64,000 nt of DNA from Parahaliea maris. GTDB lineage: Bacteria > Pseudomonadota > Gammaproteobacteria > Pseudomonadales > Halieaceae. The notes under the pieces were generated by a model. It made no database searches. It was not told the DNA's origin and saw nothing but the letters and a program-made list of their open reading frames with translations. The translations under genes and the position numbers were made by a program. The stretch is taken from the NCBI RefSeq assembly GCF_008064665.1, contig NZ_VRZA01000001.1, forward strand, positions 868,001 to 932,000, read 5' to 3'. This document shows, in pieces, positions 10,269-20,759 of this stretch. Each line of letters begins with the position of its first letter. Positions within the stretch are counted from its first letter, which is position 1.

Positions 10269-10520
10269 GGGTAGATCCTCATACGCTATTTGGCAGTGCG
10301 TAAGAGGGAGGAAGTTCACGGGGCCCTGGCACTGCCATAGCAGCCGCCATTGCCTGCATGAGAAGCCCTCCGCTTCTTCACTGCATGACTGTTGTGTCAG
10401 GCAGACGCCGAAGGGAAAGCCGGAGGCGAGGCCAGGCCCCCGCAAGGAGGCACGTCTGGCAGCGTCCCGAGAAGCCCGCCGCTTCATCGTCATACTGCTG
10501 CGCGTAACGACCACTTCACG
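10269..10520 (-). other. btuB mRNA leader between riboswitch and start codon
   Basis: About 250 bases without a gene. Two near-identical short hairpins occur in it: GAAGCGGCGGGCTTC (10471-10485) and GAAGCGGAGGGCTTC (10362-10376), each with a 5-bp stem, in the minus sense. Neither is followed by a T-run, so control of btuB is more likely translational than by a classical terminator. This is inference from sequence only. Confidence 0.5.
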
Positions 10521-10690
10521 CGATCATCACCAGGCCGGTTTCGGGCTTGGGAGCAATAAGCTCCGGACCGTTGCGGGGGCAGCGAAGGCATTGTCGGTGG
10601 CGGCCAGTGGAACCTGCCGCGACGCACCTTACTTCCCGTTTACCCTGTCCCAGACTTTCCCGGCGAAGGAGAATCGGACAGGCACCTGTG
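10521..10690 (-). promoter_or_regulatory. Cobalamin (B12) riboswitch upstream of btuB
   Basis: Read on the minus strand, the order of conserved blocks matches the cobalamin aptamer: AGGTGCCTGT near 10687, then ACGGGAAGTAAGGTGCG (about 10622-10640), then GCTGCCCCCGCAACGGT (about 10567-10583), then AAGCCCGAAACCGGCCTGG (about 10530-10548, the B12-box end). It lies about 250 bases upstream of the btuB ATG in the same direction. Binding of adenosyl- or related cobalamin would be expected to repress btuB. Confidence 0.92.
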
Positions 10691-10730
10691 CAGGCGGCGG
10701 AGTATATAGGCTGAATTCGATGGAAGTCAA

Positions 10731-10763
10731 AAACGAAAAAGCCCGGCACAAGGCCGGGCTTTC
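10731..10763 (-). terminator. Rho-independent terminator of the str operon (tufA)
   Basis: In the minus direction, AAAGCCCGGCCTTGTGCCGGGC forms a GC-rich 7-8 bp stem with a short loop, followed by TTTTTCGTTTTT. It lies about 80 bases after the tufA stop. An A-run on the other side makes it potentially bidirectional. Confidence 0.9.
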
Positions 10764-10780
10764 GGGTACTACTTCAGACC

Positions 10781-10806
10781 GGGGTCAGAGTCTCGACTCT
10801 GACCCC
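10781..10806. repeat. GGGGTCAGAG-family palindromic repeat, copy B
   Basis: GGGGTCAGAGTC, 2-base centre TC, GACTCTGACCCC. It differs from copy A only in the central two bases. It sits inside the tufA 3' untranslated region, between the tufA stop codon and its terminator. Confidence 0.92.
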
Positions 10807-10838
10807 TTCGAGTGTTACTCGATGCCTGTATCGACGCT

Positions 10839-12062
10839 TTATTCGATGATTTTAGCTACAACGCCGGCGCCAACAGTACGGCCACCTTCGCGGATCGCGA
10901 AGCGCAGGCCATCTTCCATGGCGATCGGAGCAATCAGGGTCACTTCCATCTGGATGTTGTCACCCGGCATGACCATCTCAACGCCTTCCGGCAGCTCACA
11001 GGAGCCGGTTACGTCGGTGGTACGGAAGTAGAACTGCGGACGGTAACCCTTGAAGAACGGGGTGTGACGGCCACCTTCGTCCTTGGACAGTACGTATACC
11101 TCTGCCTCGAACTTGGTGTGCGGGGTCACAGAACCCGGAATCGCCAGAACCTGGCCACGCTCCACTTCTTCACGCTTGGTGCCACGCAGCAGGATACCCA
11201 CGTTCTCACCGGCACGGCCTTCGTCCAGCAGCTTGCGGAACATCTCGACGCCAGTACAGGTAGTCTTCTGGGTGTCCTTGATACCAACGATCTCGATCTC
11301 GTCGCCCACCTTGATGATGCCACGCTCTACACGGCCGGTTACCACAGTACCGCGACCGGAGATAGAGAACACGTCCTCTACCGGCATCAGGAACGCCTGG
11401 TCGATCGCACGCTCGGGCTCCGGAATGTAGCTGTCCAGAGTCTCTACCAGGGTTTTAACCGCGGTGGTGCCCAGCTCGTTCTCGTCTTCACCGTTCAGCG
11501 CCATCAGGGCAGAGCCACAGATGATCGGGGTGTCGTCGCCCGGGAATTCGTACTGGTCCAGCAGCTCACGCAGCTCCATTTCAACCAGTTCCTTCATCTC
11601 TTCGTATTCCTCGGTGTCCGCACCGCCGCAGTCTTCTGCCAGCAGGTCGGCCTTGTTCAGGAATACAACGATGTAGGGTACACCTACCTGGCGGGACAGC
11701 AGGATGTGCTCGCGGGTCTGCGGCATCGGGCCGTCAGTCGCGCCACATACCAGGATAGCGCCGTCCATCTGCGCCGCACCGGTGATCATGTTCTTCACGT
11801 AGTCGGCGTGCCCGGGGCAGTCAACGTGCGCGTAGTGACGGTTCGGAGAATCGTACTCTACGTGAGAGGTCGCGATGGTGATGCCACGCTCTTTCTCTTC
11901 CGGTGCGTTGTCGATGCCGTCGAAGGCAACGGCTTCGCCGCCCCATACTTCAGCACAAACGCGGGTCAGCGCCGCTGTCAGGGTAGTTTTACCGTGGTCA
12001 ACGTGACCAATGGTACCCACGTTGACGTGGGGCTTACTACGTTCAAACTTTTCCTTTGCCAC
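10839..12062 (-). CDS. tuf: Elongation factor Tu, copy 1
   Basis: GTPase that delivers aminoacyl-tRNA to the ribosome. The 407 residues have the P-loop [10 protein letters not shown] (about 19-28), DCPGHADYV, the NKADLL guanine-specificity motif, a domain 2 with [13 protein letters not shown], and C-terminal [15 protein letters not shown]. It is the last gene of the str operon, 38 bases after fusA. The protein matches the second tuf product (33393-34616) over its whole length, and the genes differ only at a handful of silent sites. Confidence 0.98.
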   Translation of the reverse strand: MAKEKFERSKPHVNVGTIGHVDHGKTTLTAALTRVCAEVWGGEAVAFDGIDNAPEEKERGITIATSHVEYDSPNRHYAHVDCPGHADYVKNMITGAAQMDGAILVCGATDGPMPQTREHILLSRQVGVPYIVVFLNKADLLAEDCGGADTEEYEEMKELVEMELRELLDQYEFPGDDTPIICGSALMALNGEDENELGTTAVKTLVETLDSYIPEPERAIDQAFLMPVEDVFSISGRGTVVTGRVERGIIKVGDEIEIVGIKDTQKTTCTGVEMFRKLLDEGRAGENVGILLRGTKREEVERGQVLAIPGSVTPHTKFEAEVYVLSKDEGGRHTPFFKGYRPQFYFRTTDVTGSCELPEGVEMVMPGDNIQMEVTLIAPIAMEDGLRFAIREGGRTVGAGVVAKIIE

Positions 12063-12100
12063 TTTAGTTCACCTCTATGGGTTTGCTGAAAAAAAACTGT

Positions 12101-14206
12101 TTATGCGTTCTTGGAAATAATTTCCTGGGCGATATTGTTCGGTGCCTCGGAGTACTTCTGGAACTCCATGGTGTAGGTCGCACGCCCCTGGGTTGCGCTG
12201 CGCAGGTCGGTTGCGTAACCGAACATCTCTGCCAGCGGCACCTCGGCGTTAACCACCTTACCGGAAACATTCTCGTCCATACCGGAGATCATGCCGCGGC
12301 GGCGATTGAGGTCACCCACCACGTCACCCATGTTTTCTTCCGGGGTAACCACTTCCACTTTCATGATCGGCTCCAGCAGCACCGCACCGCCCTCGGTGGA
12401 CAGCTTCTTGGTAGCCATGCTGGCAGCGATCTTGAACGCCATTTCGTTGGAGTCCACGTCGTGGAATGAGCCGTCGTAGAGCGTCGCCTTCAGGCCCAGC
12501 AGGGGGTAACCCGCCAGGACGCCGTTCTGCATTTGCTCTTCGATACCCTTCTGCACCGCGGGAATGTATTCCCTCGGCACCACACCGCCCACGATCTCGT
12601 TGACGAATTCCAGGCCTTCTGCGTTCTCGTCCTCGCCCGGCTCGAACTTGATCCAGACGTGACCATACTGGCCGCGACCACCGGACTGGCGCACGAACTT
12701 GCCTTCAATCTCGGAGGTGTTGCGGATCGCCTCGCGGTACGCCACCTGCGGCTTGCCGATGTTGGCCTCCACGCTGAACTCGCGACGCATGCGGTCGACG
12801 ATGATGTCCAGGTGCAGCTCGCCCATACCGGAGATGATGGTCTGGCCGGTTTCCTCGTCGGTCTTCACCCGGAAGGACGGATCTTCCTGGGCCAGCTTGC
12901 CCAGGGCGATACCCATCTTTTCCTGGTCCGCCTTGGACCTGGGCTCCACCGCCACTGAAATCACCGGCTCGGGGAACTCCATCCGCTCGAGAACGATGGG
13001 CTTGTCCGGGTCGCACAGGGTGTCACCGGTGGTGACGTCCTTCAGGCCGACGGCGGCAGCAATGTCGCCCGCCAGTACTTCCTTGATTTCCTCGCGGCTG
13101 TTGGAGTGCATCTGCACCATCCGGCCTACACGCTCTTTCTTCTCCTTCACGGAGTTGAACACGCCGGTGCCGGACTCCAGCTTGCCGGAGTACACGCGGA
13201 AGAAGGTCAGGGTGCCCACAAAGGGGTCAGTGGCAATCTTGAACGCCAGCGCGGCGAAGGGCGCATCGTCATCCGCCTCGCGGGTTTCGATGGTTTCGTC
13301 CTTGTCCAGCAGGTGACCTTCGATGGCCTTCACCTCAGTGGGTGAGGGCATGTACTCGATCACCGCATCCAGAACCGCCTGCACGCCCTTGTTCTTGAAG
13401 GCGGAGCCCCCAAGCACGGGTACGATTTCGTTGGCCAGGGTGCGGGCGCGAATGCCCTGCTTGATCTCCGCCTCGGAGAGCTCACCCTCTTCCAGATACT
13501 TTTCCATGAGCTCTTCCGTCGCCTCGGCGGCGGCTTCCATCATGTACTCACGCATCTCGGCGACTTCGTCCACCAGGTCGGCCGGAACCTCACCGTAGTT
13601 GAAGGTCATGCCCTGGTCTTCTTCGTTCCAGAGAATGGCCTTGTTCTTGACCAGGTCGACAACGCCCTTGAACTCATCCTCTGAACCAATGGTCATCTGC
13701 AGCGGCACGGCGTTGGCGCCGAGTCGATCACGCAGCTGCTGGATCACTGATTTGAAGTTGGCGCCGGCACGGTCCATCTTGTTGACGAACACCATGCGCG
13801 GCACTTCATATTTGTTGGCCTGCCGCCAAACCGTTTCTGTCTGGGGTTGCACACCGGAGGAGCCGCACAACACCACAACTGCACCGTCCAGCACACGCAG
13901 AGAACGCTCCACCTCGATGGTGAAGTCCACGTGCCCGGGGGTGTCGATGATGTTGATGCGGTGCTCGTCGAACTGGGCGTCCATTCCGCGCCAGAAACAG
14001 GTAGTAGCAGCGGAGGTAATGGTAATCCCCCGCTCCTGTTCCTGCTCCATCCAGTCCATAGTGGCGGCGCCATCGTGAACTTCACCGATCTTGTGGGAAA
14101 GACCGGTGTAGAACAGCACGCGTTCCGTGGTGGTGGTTTTACCCGCATCCACGTGTGCGCAAATACCGATATTACGGTAGCGCTTGATGGGAGTCTTTCG
14201 TGCCAC
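12101..14206 (-). CDS. fusA: Elongation factor G, main copy
   Basis: Translocase GTPase of 701 residues. The G domain has [15 protein letters not shown] (about 17-31), [15 protein letters not shown] and [11 protein letters not shown]. Domains II-V follow, with [16 protein letters not shown] in domain III and [18 protein letters not shown] in the C-terminal domain. It is the third gene of the str operon, between rpsG and tuf. A second, diverged EF-G is encoded at 16889-18973 on the other strand. Confidence 0.98.
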   Translation of the reverse strand: MARKTPIKRYRNIGICAHVDAGKTTTTERVLFYTGLSHKIGEVHDGAATMDWMEQEQERGITITSAATTCFWRGMDAQFDEHRINIIDTPGHVDFTIEVERSLRVLDGAVVVLCGSSGVQPQTETVWRQANKYEVPRMVFVNKMDRAGANFKSVIQQLRDRLGANAVPLQMTIGSEDEFKGVVDLVKNKAILWNEEDQGMTFNYGEVPADLVDEVAEMREYMMEAAAEATEELMEKYLEEGELSEAEIKQGIRARTLANEIVPVLGGSAFKNKGVQAVLDAVIEYMPSPTEVKAIEGHLLDKDETIETREADDDAPFAALAFKIATDPFVGTLTFFRVYSGKLESGTGVFNSVKEKKERVGRMVQMHSNSREEIKEVLAGDIAAAVGLKDVTTGDTLCDPDKPIVLERMEFPEPVISVAVEPRSKADQEKMGIALGKLAQEDPSFRVKTDEETGQTIISGMGELHLDIIVDRMRREFSVEANIGKPQVAYREAIRNTSEIEGKFVRQSGGRGQYGHVWIKFEPGEDENAEGLEFVNEIVGGVVPREYIPAVQKGIEEQMQNGVLAGYPLLGLKATLYDGSFHDVDSNEMAFKIAASMATKKLSTEGGAVLLEPIMKVEVVTPEENMGDVVGDLNRRRGMISGMDENVSGKVVNAEVPLAEMFGYATDLRSATQGRATYTMEFQKYSEAPNNIAQEIISKNA

Positions 14207-14242
14207 GACTAAATCTCCAGAAGCAAACTGCCAGAAAAGAGA

Positions 14243-14713
14243 TTAAAAACGGTAGTGAGAGAAAGCCTTGTTCGCTTCGGCCATGCGGTGCACGTCTTCG
14301 CGCTTCTTGACCGCGTTACCCTTACCCTGGGACGCGTCAATGATTTCGCCGGCCAGACGCTGACGCATGGATTTTTCACCGCGGTTACGGGCGTACTCCA
14401 CCAGCCAGCGCATGGACAGAGCCACACGACGAGCGGGACGTACTTCAACCGGCACCTGGTAGGTCGCACCACCCACACGGCGGGACTTAACCTCTACCAT
14501 GGGCGCGATGTTTTCCAGCGCTTCGTCAAAAGCTTCGAGGGGATCCTTGTTCAGTTTTTCCTGAACAATGTCCAGCGCGCCGTAAACGATGGTCTCGGCG
14601 ACGGATTTTTTACCACTGATCATTACGTGGTTCATGAACTTGGCCAGCGTTACGTTACCGAATTTGGGATCCGGCAGTACTTCGCGCTTGGCGACTACGC
14701 GTCTTCTTGGCAT
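14243..14713 (-). CDS. rpsG: 30S ribosomal protein S7
   Basis: Primary 16S rRNA-binding protein of the 3' domain, near the E site; in E. coli the translational repressor of the str operon. The 156 residues start [19 protein letters not shown] and contain [20 protein letters not shown] and the C-terminal [15 protein letters not shown]. It follows rpsL after 137 bases, long for this operon, consistent with a regulatory rpsL-rpsG intercistronic region. Confidence 0.98.
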   Translation of the reverse strand: MPRRRVVAKREVLPDPKFGNVTLAKFMNHVMISGKKSVAETIVYGALDIVQEKLNKDPLEAFDEALENIAPMVEVKSRRVGGATYQVPVEVRPARRVALSMRWLVEYARNRGEKSMRQRLAGEIIDASQGKGNAVKKREDVHRMAEANKAFSHYRF

Positions 14714-14850
14714 GTTGTTGCCCTTCTATCTCTTCAGGTGAATCCGAACACCGACCTGCCACAACTAGGCGGGGGAGGCAGGGGTCCGGCCTTACTTAAT
14801 TTTCGTCAGCGGGATTCGCTTTCGAACTTGCCCAGCTACTTACTTATAGC

Positions 14851-15222
14851 TTACTTGGGACGCTTGGCACCGTACTTGGAGCGACCGTTGCGACGGTCAG
14901 CTACGCCGGAGGTGTCCAGGCTGCCACGTACGGTGTGATAACGCACACCGGGCAGGTCCTTCACACGACCACCGCGAATCAGAACCACACTGTGCTCCTG
15001 CAGGTTGTGACCTTCACCACCGATGTACGAGGAAACCTCGTAGCCGTTGGTCAGGCGAACACGACAGACTTTACGCAGTGCAGAGTTCGGCTTCTTCGGG
15101 GTCGTAGTGTAGACGCGAGTACATACACCGCGGCGCTGGGGACAGCTCTGCAGGGCGGGTACGTCGCTCTTTTCTACTTTGCGTTTCCGAGGCTTACGAA
15201 CCAATTGGTTGATCGTTGCCAT
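14851..15222 (-). CDS. rpsL: 30S ribosomal protein S12
   Basis: S12 controls decoding fidelity at the A site. The 123 residues start [20 protein letters not shown]. The streptomycin-related loops [19 protein letters not shown] and [18 protein letters not shown] carry the wild-type lysines, so streptomycin resistance by S12 mutation is not predicted. It is the first gene of the str operon. The rpoC gene that usually precedes it is displaced by nearly 6 kb. Confidence 0.98.
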   Translation of the reverse strand: MATINQLVRKPRKRKVEKSDVPALQSCPQRRGVCTRVYTTTPKKPNSALRKVCRVRLTNGYEVSSYIGGEGHNLQEHSVVLIRGGRVKDLPGVRYHTVRGSLDTSGVADRRNGRSKYGAKRPK

Positions 15223-15396
15223 TCAGTTTGAACTCCAAAATTAAATCGTTTAGTTTCACGGCCAGCTTCAGGGAAGCGCCGCCCTCCCCGCTTACCCCGC
15301 AATGCTTCGAGGGATGCGAGCCGGGGCTGCCATGCCGCCACCAACAATGCTTACGGCAAGGCATAGGAAACCACCCCCGGTAAAGAGGAGGCGCGC

Positions 15397-15425
15397 ATTC
15401 TATAGACGGGCTCAAGCCCCGTCAA
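15397..15425 (-). promoter_or_regulatory. str operon promoter
   Basis: In the leftward direction, TTGACG at 15420-15425, a 17-base spacer and TAGAAT at 15397-15402 precede a GC-rich discriminator, typical of stringently controlled ribosomal promoters. Transcription would start about 170 bases before rpsL. The rest of the 414-base gap (15223-15636) has no gene. A GGAGGTAAC ribosome site for the rightward lipoprotein gene ends it. Confidence 0.75.
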
Positions 15426-15636
15426 CCCCGTTTTCCGTTGCCGCTTGTACACCGCAAACCCGCGCCCGCACTGGGCGTAACCGCCTCCCCCCACTCGCCC
15501 GACGCCCCGCCAGGAGACCGCCCCGCGAAATCGCCGGGGAATAACTCCCCGGCCGGACCGTCAACCAGACAGGAATGAACTCTCCATCCCGCAATAACTA
15601 TTTGGAATATCAGAAGAACTCTACCACGGAGGTAAC

Positions 15637-16644
15637 ATGCTTCACTCAACCCGAACCGGAATCTGGGCCGCCCTGTGCGCCCTCGGCCTGGCCGCCTGTG
15701 GCGGCGGTGGCGGTGGTGGCAACCCCGCCAACAACACCCCGGATGAGGGCACCATGACAGTCAGCGTTTCCGACGCCCCGGTCGATAGTGCCGCCCGGGT
15801 GCTGGTGCAATTTACCGGCGTCAGCGTATTCCCTTCCGCCGGCGGCCCGCTCGAGCTGGCCCTGACGGGCGACAGCCAGAGCTGCCAGGACCTGCTGGAC
15901 GGCAGCCCTCCGGCGCCACCGGCCGCCGGTGAACCGGTGCGCCAGTGCGTGGACCTGCTCGAGCTGCAGGGCACCGCAACCACCACCCTGCTGAACGGCG
16001 TGACCCTCGATGCCGGTGAGTACACCGCTCTCAGACTCGAAGTCGAAGCCGCCCGCGGCGAACTGGACTCTATTATCGTGCTGGACGACGGCGCCCAGGA
16101 ATCCCTGTTTATCCCCAGCGGCAACCAGAGCGGCCTCAAGCTCAACAACCCGTTTACGATTCTGGCCGGGGGCAGCCACAACTTCGTGATCGATTTCGAC
16201 CTGCGCAAGTCGCTGAACGACCCCCAGGGCTTCGCCGATTACCGCCTGAACCCCCGTCTGAGGCTGATTGACCTGGCCGAGAGCGGCAACCTGACCGGGT
16301 CTGTTGAGGCAAGCCTGCTGACAGCGCCGGGCTGTACCGGCGACGTCAATACCGGCGGCGGCTTTGCAGTCTATGTTTACCCCAATACCCCCGAACTCGA
16401 ACCCGGTGAGGAAGGCTCGGACAGCGCCCCACTGGCGAGCGCAGCCGTGAGCCTGGACCAGGCCAGCGGACAATGGCGCTACACCGTGGGCTACCTGCCC
16501 CCCGGCGACTACCTGGCAGCCTTCACCTGCCAGGCCGCTGATGACTCCCCGGAGGCGCCTGACGACGGCATCAGCCTGGTCCTGAGCGGGGACAACCCGG
16601 TGACCGTGGTCGCCGACGACGATAGCGAGGCCAATTTCCCCTAA
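15637..16644 (+). CDS. DUF4382-type lipoprotein
   Basis: Predicted lipoprotein of 335 residues. The signal peptide ends in a lipobox LGLAAC with the lipidated Cys at residue 21, followed by a run of seven glycines. From about residue 38 the sequence MTVSVSDAPVDSAARVLVQF matches the DUF4382 start, and FVIDFDLRKSL and DYRLNPRLRLIDL are also typical of that family. The C-terminal third (from about 225) resembles a small carboxypeptidase-regulatory-like beta-sandwich (YLPPGDYLAAFTC). The ATG follows a strong GGAGGT. Its molecular role is unknown. It stands alone, diverging from rpsL. Confidence 0.8.
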   Translation: MLHSTRTGIWAALCALGLAACGGGGGGGNPANNTPDEGTMTVSVSDAPVDSAARVLVQFTGVSVFPSAGGPLELALTGDSQSCQDLLDGSPPAPPAAGEPVRQCVDLLELQGTATTTLLNGVTLDAGEYTALRLEVEAARGELDSIIVLDDGAQESLFIPSGNQSGLKLNNPFTILAGGSHNFVIDFDLRKSLNDPQGFADYRLNPRLRLIDLAESGNLTGSVEASLLTAPGCTGDVNTGGGFAVYVYPNTPELEPGEEGSDSAPLASAAVSLDQASGQWRYTVGYLPPGDYLAAFTCQAADDSPEAPDDGISLVLSGDNPVTVVADDDSEANFP

Positions 16645-16659
16645 GCCGAAGAGCCCGCG

Positions 16660-16682
16660 ACCGGGCCGCCCAGTGGCCCGGT
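16660..16682 (+). terminator. GC-rich stem-loop after the DUF4382 gene
   Basis: ACCGGGCC, 7-base loop, GGCCCGGT: a perfect 8-bp stem 16 bases after the stop codon. It lacks a U-run, so it may be a weak terminator or an mRNA-stabilising hairpin. No confident promoter for the EF-G2 gene was found in the rest of the gap. Confidence 0.5.
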
Positions 16683-16888
16683 GATACCCTTTACAACCCC
16701 CTCTTCAGGCCCGCAACTGGCGCTTTTCTCCCCCCAAATCGCGCAAGAAACGCGCACTGCGCCCCATTCCGGCCATTTCCTCGCAAAAACGGTGGAAATA
16801 CACAACCTGAGCACTCCCAACGGAGCGCATTTTCCTGTACCCTTGCGCCCTGTTTTTTTGGCCAAAAATTAATCACTTGGAAGGTGCA

Positions 16889-18973
16889 ATGTCTGACCTA
16901 TCTCTCTATCGTAATATCGGTATCTTCGCTCACGTTGACGCCGGTAAAACGACCACTACCGAGCGTATCCTGAAACTCACCGGCAAGATCCACAAGCTGG
17001 GCGAGGTTCACGAGGGCGAATCCACCACCGACTTCATGGAGCAGGAAGCCGAGCGCGGCATCACCATTCAGTCCGCTGCTGTGACCTGTGCCTGGAAAGG
17101 CCACCGCCTGAACGTCATCGACACCCCCGGGCACGTTGACTTCACCGTAGAGGTATACCGCTCCCTGAAAGTACTGGACGGCGGTATCGGCGTATTCTGT
17201 GGTTCCGGCGGCGTTGAGCCCCAGTCCGAGACCAACTGGCGCTACGCCAACGAATCCGAAGTATCCCGGATCATCTTCGTCAACAAGCTGGACCGCGTTG
17301 GCGCTGACTTCCTGCGCGTGGTTGAGCAAGTCAAGAAAGTACTGGGTGCCAAGCCCCTGGTAATGACCCTGCCGATCGGCCGCGAAGACGAGTTCAAGGG
17401 CGTTGTCGACCTGCTGGAAAACAAGGCCTACATCTGGGACGAGTCCGGCCAGCCGGAAAACTTCGACGTTGTCGATGTTCCCGCCGACATGGCCGACCAG
17501 GTTGCCGAGTACCGTGAGCAGCTGATCGAAACTGCCCTGGAAATGGACGACGACCTGCTGATGGCCTACATGGATGGCGAAGAGCCCTCCATCGAAGACA
17601 TCAAGCGCTGCATCCGCAAGGGTACCCGCGACCTCGAGTTCTTCCCCACCTTCTGTGGTTCCGCGTTCAAGAACAAGGGCATGCAGCTGGTACTGGACGC
17701 CGTTGTGGACTACCTGCCGGCCCCGACCGAAGTTGACCCGCAGCCGCTGACCGACGAAGAAGGCAACGAAACTGGCGAGTTCGCCAAAGTCGACGCCGAC
17801 GAACCCCTGCGCGCCCTGGCGTTCAAGATCATGGACGACCGTTTCGGCGCCCTGACCTTCGTGCGCATCTACTCCGGCCGCATCAACAAGGGTGACACCA
17901 TCCTCAACAGCTTCACCGGCAAGACCGAGCGTGTCGGCCGCATGGTGGAAATGCAGGCTGACGAGCGCACCGAGCTGAGCTCCGCCCAGGCCGGCGACAT
18001 TATCGCCATCGTGGGTATGAAGAACGTGCAGACCGGCCACACCCTGTGCAGCCCGGATCACCCCTGCACCCTGGAAGCCATGGTCTTCCCCGAGCCCGTG
18101 ATCTCCATCGCCGTTGCGCCGAAAGACAAGAGCAGCGTCGAGAAAATGGGTATCGCTATCGGCAAGCTGGTTGCCGAGGATCCCTCTTTCCGTGTGGAAA
18201 CCGACGAGGACTCCGGCGAAACGATCCTCAAGGGCATGGGCGAGCTGCACCTGGACATCAAGGTGGACATCCTCAAGCGTACCTACGGCGTGGAACTGGT
18301 CGTGGGCAAGCCGCAGGTAGCCTACCGCGAGACCATCACCCAGCAAATCGAAGACAGCTACACTCACAAGAAGCAGTCTGGTGGTTCCGGTCAGTTCGGT
18401 AAGATCGACTACCGCATCAAACCCGGCGAGCCCGGCACCGGCTTTGCGTTCTCCTCCTCGGTTGTGGGCGGTAACGTACCGAAGGAATTCTTCCCGGCTA
18501 TCGAGAAGGGCTTCAAGGTCATGATGGAAGAAGGCCCGATTGCCGGCTTCCCCGTGCTGGACGTTGAAATCGAGCTGTACGACGGTGCTTTCCACGCTGT
18601 TGACTCATCCGCCATCGCGTTTGAGCTGGCCGCCAAGGGCGCATTCCGCCAGTCCATGCCGAAGGCCTCTCCGCAGCTGATCGAGCCGATCATGAAGGTC
18701 GACGTGTTCACTCCGGAAGATCACGTGGGTGACGTTATCGGTGACCTGAACCGTCGTCGCGGCATGATCAAGGACCAGGAGCCCGGCCCGACCGGCGTTC
18801 GCATCAAGGCAGACGTTCCGCTGTCCGAGATGTTCGGCTACATCGGCCACCTGCGCACCATGACCTCTGGCCGCGGCCAGTTCTCCATGGAGTTCTCGCA
18901 CTACCTGCCCTGCCCGCAAAACGTGTCAGAACAGGTTATCGCCGAAGTGGCGGAGCGTAAGAAAGCGGGCTAA
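16889..18973 (+). CDS. fusA: Elongation factor G paralogue (EF-G2)
   Basis: Full-length EF-G homologue of 694 residues, distinct from the str-operon copy. G-domain motifs are intact: [34 protein letters not shown] and [11 protein letters not shown]. Later domains include [19 protein letters not shown] and the C-terminal [18 protein letters not shown]. The ATG at 16889 has GGAAGG 4-5 bases upstream; a TTG four codons earlier overlaps that site and was rejected. In other bacteria the second EF-G can specialise in recycling or conditional translation; which role applies here cannot be read from sequence. It is monocistronic and convergent with nothing. Confidence 0.93.
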   Translation: MSDLSLYRNIGIFAHVDAGKTTTTERILKLTGKIHKLGEVHEGESTTDFMEQEAERGITIQSAAVTCAWKGHRLNVIDTPGHVDFTVEVYRSLKVLDGGIGVFCGSGGVEPQSETNWRYANESEVSRIIFVNKLDRVGADFLRVVEQVKKVLGAKPLVMTLPIGREDEFKGVVDLLENKAYIWDESGQPENFDVVDVPADMADQVAEYREQLIETALEMDDDLLMAYMDGEEPSIEDIKRCIRKGTRDLEFFPTFCGSAFKNKGMQLVLDAVVDYLPAPTEVDPQPLTDEEGNETGEFAKVDADEPLRALAFKIMDDRFGALTFVRIYSGRINKGDTILNSFTGKTERVGRMVEMQADERTELSSAQAGDIIAIVGMKNVQTGHTLCSPDHPCTLEAMVFPEPVISIAVAPKDKSSVEKMGIAIGKLVAEDPSFRVETDEDSGETILKGMGELHLDIKVDILKRTYGVELVVGKPQVAYRETITQQIEDSYTHKKQSGGSGQFGKIDYRIKPGEPGTGFAFSSSVVGGNVPKEFFPAIEKGFKVMMEEGPIAGFPVLDVEIELYDGAFHAVDSSAIAFELAAKGAFRQSMPKASPQLIEPIMKVDVFTPEDHVGDVIGDLNRRRGMIKDQEPGPTGVRIKADVPLSEMFGYIGHLRTMTSGRGQFSMEFSHYLPCPQNVSEQVIAEVAERKKAG

Positions 18974-18992
18974 GCGCCAGCGTTCTCTCGAA

Positions 18993-19019
18993 GAAGCCGA
19001 CCTCCGGGTCGGCTTTTTT
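18993..19019 (+). terminator. Rho-independent terminator of the EF-G2 gene
   Basis: AAGCCGACCTCCGGGTCGGC followed by six T residues, 20 bases after the stop. It is a perfect 7-8 bp GC-rich stem with a tight loop. Confidence 0.93.
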
Positions 19020-19189
19020 GTGCCCCACGCCCCAATCGGCCTGACACTTTGACGACAGTATTGCTTTCAGGTCCAATCCGTACAGCGTGGACAAATCGCG
19101 CGAGTACGCGAATACTAGTTGTTCGGCTGGATCAATACGCTGCTTGACGGTAGCAGTTCCCCCTGAATCTCTGGTTCTGAGGAGTCCTG

Positions 19190-20356
19190 ATGCAACAGAC
19201 TATTTCCTCACCGTGCGCATCCCGCAATTGCCAGCGTCCCATTTTGGTCTGGATAATCCTCGTCCTCTATTCCGTCATGTGTTTTCCGTTACAGGCCAGA
19301 GAATTCCCCGCTTTCTACGAACGAGACTATGAGACCGCAAGCAAACTCAATGAACTGCACGAAAAGCTTGAGGCCGCAGATACCTTATTCATGCTGGACT
19401 CGACTAATAACGCCATTGTCGCAGGTGCTTGCCAATCGCAGGACCTTGCCTATCAACGTGCTTATGATGGCTTGTCTGAACTGGCTTCGCGCCGAACAGC
19501 TTCAGGCGCCCTGAGCACCGCCGACAGGGAGCGGTACCAGAAATTACAAAGAGTGGAAGAAGAAAACTGGCGGCGCTTCGAGGACTGTTTTGATGAACAG
19601 ATTCGGAGACCCGGGTTTGCGAATGTCCTGCCACCCGGCGTGAATAGCTATGCCAGTGCCACGGCGGTCTACGATCGCACCCTTCAGGACTATCCCGGCG
19701 AATTCACGGAAGGACAAATCCAAGCCAATATCGCCAAAATAGAAGCTGAAATCCGGCACCTCGAGTCAGCTGACAATTATATCGGGCGTGTCACATCGGT
19801 TATGGGCAAGGCACAGCTTCGCCGCGTGGGAGTTGCTGCCCCGCAGATTCTCAGGGAGGGTACTGAGTTGCTGGCTGGAGATACGCTGCTTACTGAAAGC
19901 CGGGGCCGGATCATACTCGAGTTGTACGATCGTATAGAGGCGAAAAATGCCGGGCCGACGGTGATCAACGTTGGTAGTGATACGGAAGTGCGAATCGAAC
20001 GTGTTTTTTTTCGTCGCTGGGCCGAGCAGCAGCGGCGAGCGAATTCCAATCACTACGACCTAGCCCGCGAAGCGATGGTGAATACAATCCGCGGCACCAT
20101 TAGGGCGTTTACCAAAGGCTTCACGGGCCAGGCTGCTTTCAACGTACGCACTGGCACTTCGCTGTGCGGGATCCGTGGAACGGATGTGGAGATTTTTTAT
20201 GATCCGGCTGCCGACGTCGTGGATTACAAGTTGTACGAGGGAGTAGTGGAAATACGTACACCGTCTCAAACAGTAAACCTCAAAGCGGGGAACGGACTAC
20301 GGGTTAGAGATGGCGCGCCTTCCCCTCCTCGCACACTTGAGCACAGCCAGAGCTGA
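19190..20356 (+). CDS. FecR-domain exported protein
   Basis: Exported protein of 388 residues. An N-terminal hydrophobic segment (about 18-36, ILVWIILVLYSVMCF) acts as signal peptide or anchor. A helical, charged region of about 150 residues follows. The FecR domain lies at about 205-370, with ILREGTELLAGDTLLTESRG and the hallmark NVRTGTSLCGIRGTDVEIFYD. Such domains occur in sigma-regulator FecR proteins and in periplasmic signalling proteins; no ECF sigma factor or TonB receptor is adjacent, so a FecIR system is not supported. The start has a GAGGAG site. Base composition is visibly less GC-rich than its neighbours, hinting at acquisition. Confidence 0.78.
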   Translation: MQQTISSPCASRNCQRPILVWIILVLYSVMCFPLQAREFPAFYERDYETASKLNELHEKLEAADTLFMLDSTNNAIVAGACQSQDLAYQRAYDGLSELASRRTASGALSTADRERYQKLQRVEEENWRRFEDCFDEQIRRPGFANVLPPGVNSYASATAVYDRTLQDYPGEFTEGQIQANIAKIEAEIRHLESADNYIGRVTSVMGKAQLRRVGVAAPQILREGTELLAGDTLLTESRGRIILELYDRIEAKNAGPTVINVGSDTEVRIERVFFRRWAEQQRRANSNHYDLAREAMVNTIRGTIRAFTKGFTGQAAFNVRTGTSLCGIRGTDVEIFYDPAADVVDYKLYEGVVEIRTPSQTVNLKAGNGLRVRDGAPSPPRTLEHSQS

Positions 20357-20381
20357 TCTGCGTGGATATCGTTGCTGCGGG

Positions 20382-20759
20382 TTAATTGCAGTTGCTTGGA
20401 TCAGCAACCTGAACGCCACAAACGCACTGCTTGGCACTGCCACCGCCTACACCTCCAATACCATAGAGCGTACCCGAGTTATCTGCTGACACCCACTGGC
20501 AGGATGAACCGGAACCCGACTGGCTCCGCGATTTAGACGAGTAAGGGTCAGGCTCGCCCTGAACACCGGTCACCCCTGAGTCGTCCGTTGGCAGGTCTCG
20601 CTGGCTGGGCCCACGCCGATTCATCTCCTTCGATTGCACAGCCTGGCCCATAACCTCCTCCATGGTGAGCGGGCGGTTCTGAGCGGAGGACAGTGGAGCT
20701 ACGATGGCGGGAATTGCAGCGCCGATCAACGCGACAACCGTGAGAGCTGGAAACTTCAT
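20382..20759 (-). CDS. Small secreted cysteine-containing protein, function unknown
   Basis: A protein of 125 residues with a clear signal peptide (about 1-26, ending PLSSAQ). A polar region with EEVMGQAVQSKEMNRRGPSQ follows. The C-terminal half is Ser/Gly-rich and carries four cysteines in SSCQWVS, KQCVCGV and NCN, which could form disulfides. The family was not recognised. It is convergent with the FecR-domain gene (25 bases between stops) and lies upstream of nothing on its own strand before the rpoC terminator. Coding is supported by the signal sequence and a GGGGAATCC site before the ATG. Confidence 0.6.
   Translation of the reverse strand: MKFPALTVVALIGAAIPAIVAPLSSAQNRPLTMEEVMGQAVQSKEMNRRGPSQRDLPTDDSGVTGVQGEPDPYSSKSRSQSGSGSSCQWVSADNSGTLYGIGGVGGGSAKQCVCGVQVADPSNCN

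Noticed and set aside
16898..18595. Minus-strand frame of about 565 codons opposite EF-G2
   Set aside because: Complement of a conserved gene with all EF-G motifs; no independent evidence.
19190..20356. FecI-FecR signalling system
   Set aside because: Only a FecR-like domain is present; no ECF sigma factor or TonB receptor is adjacent.
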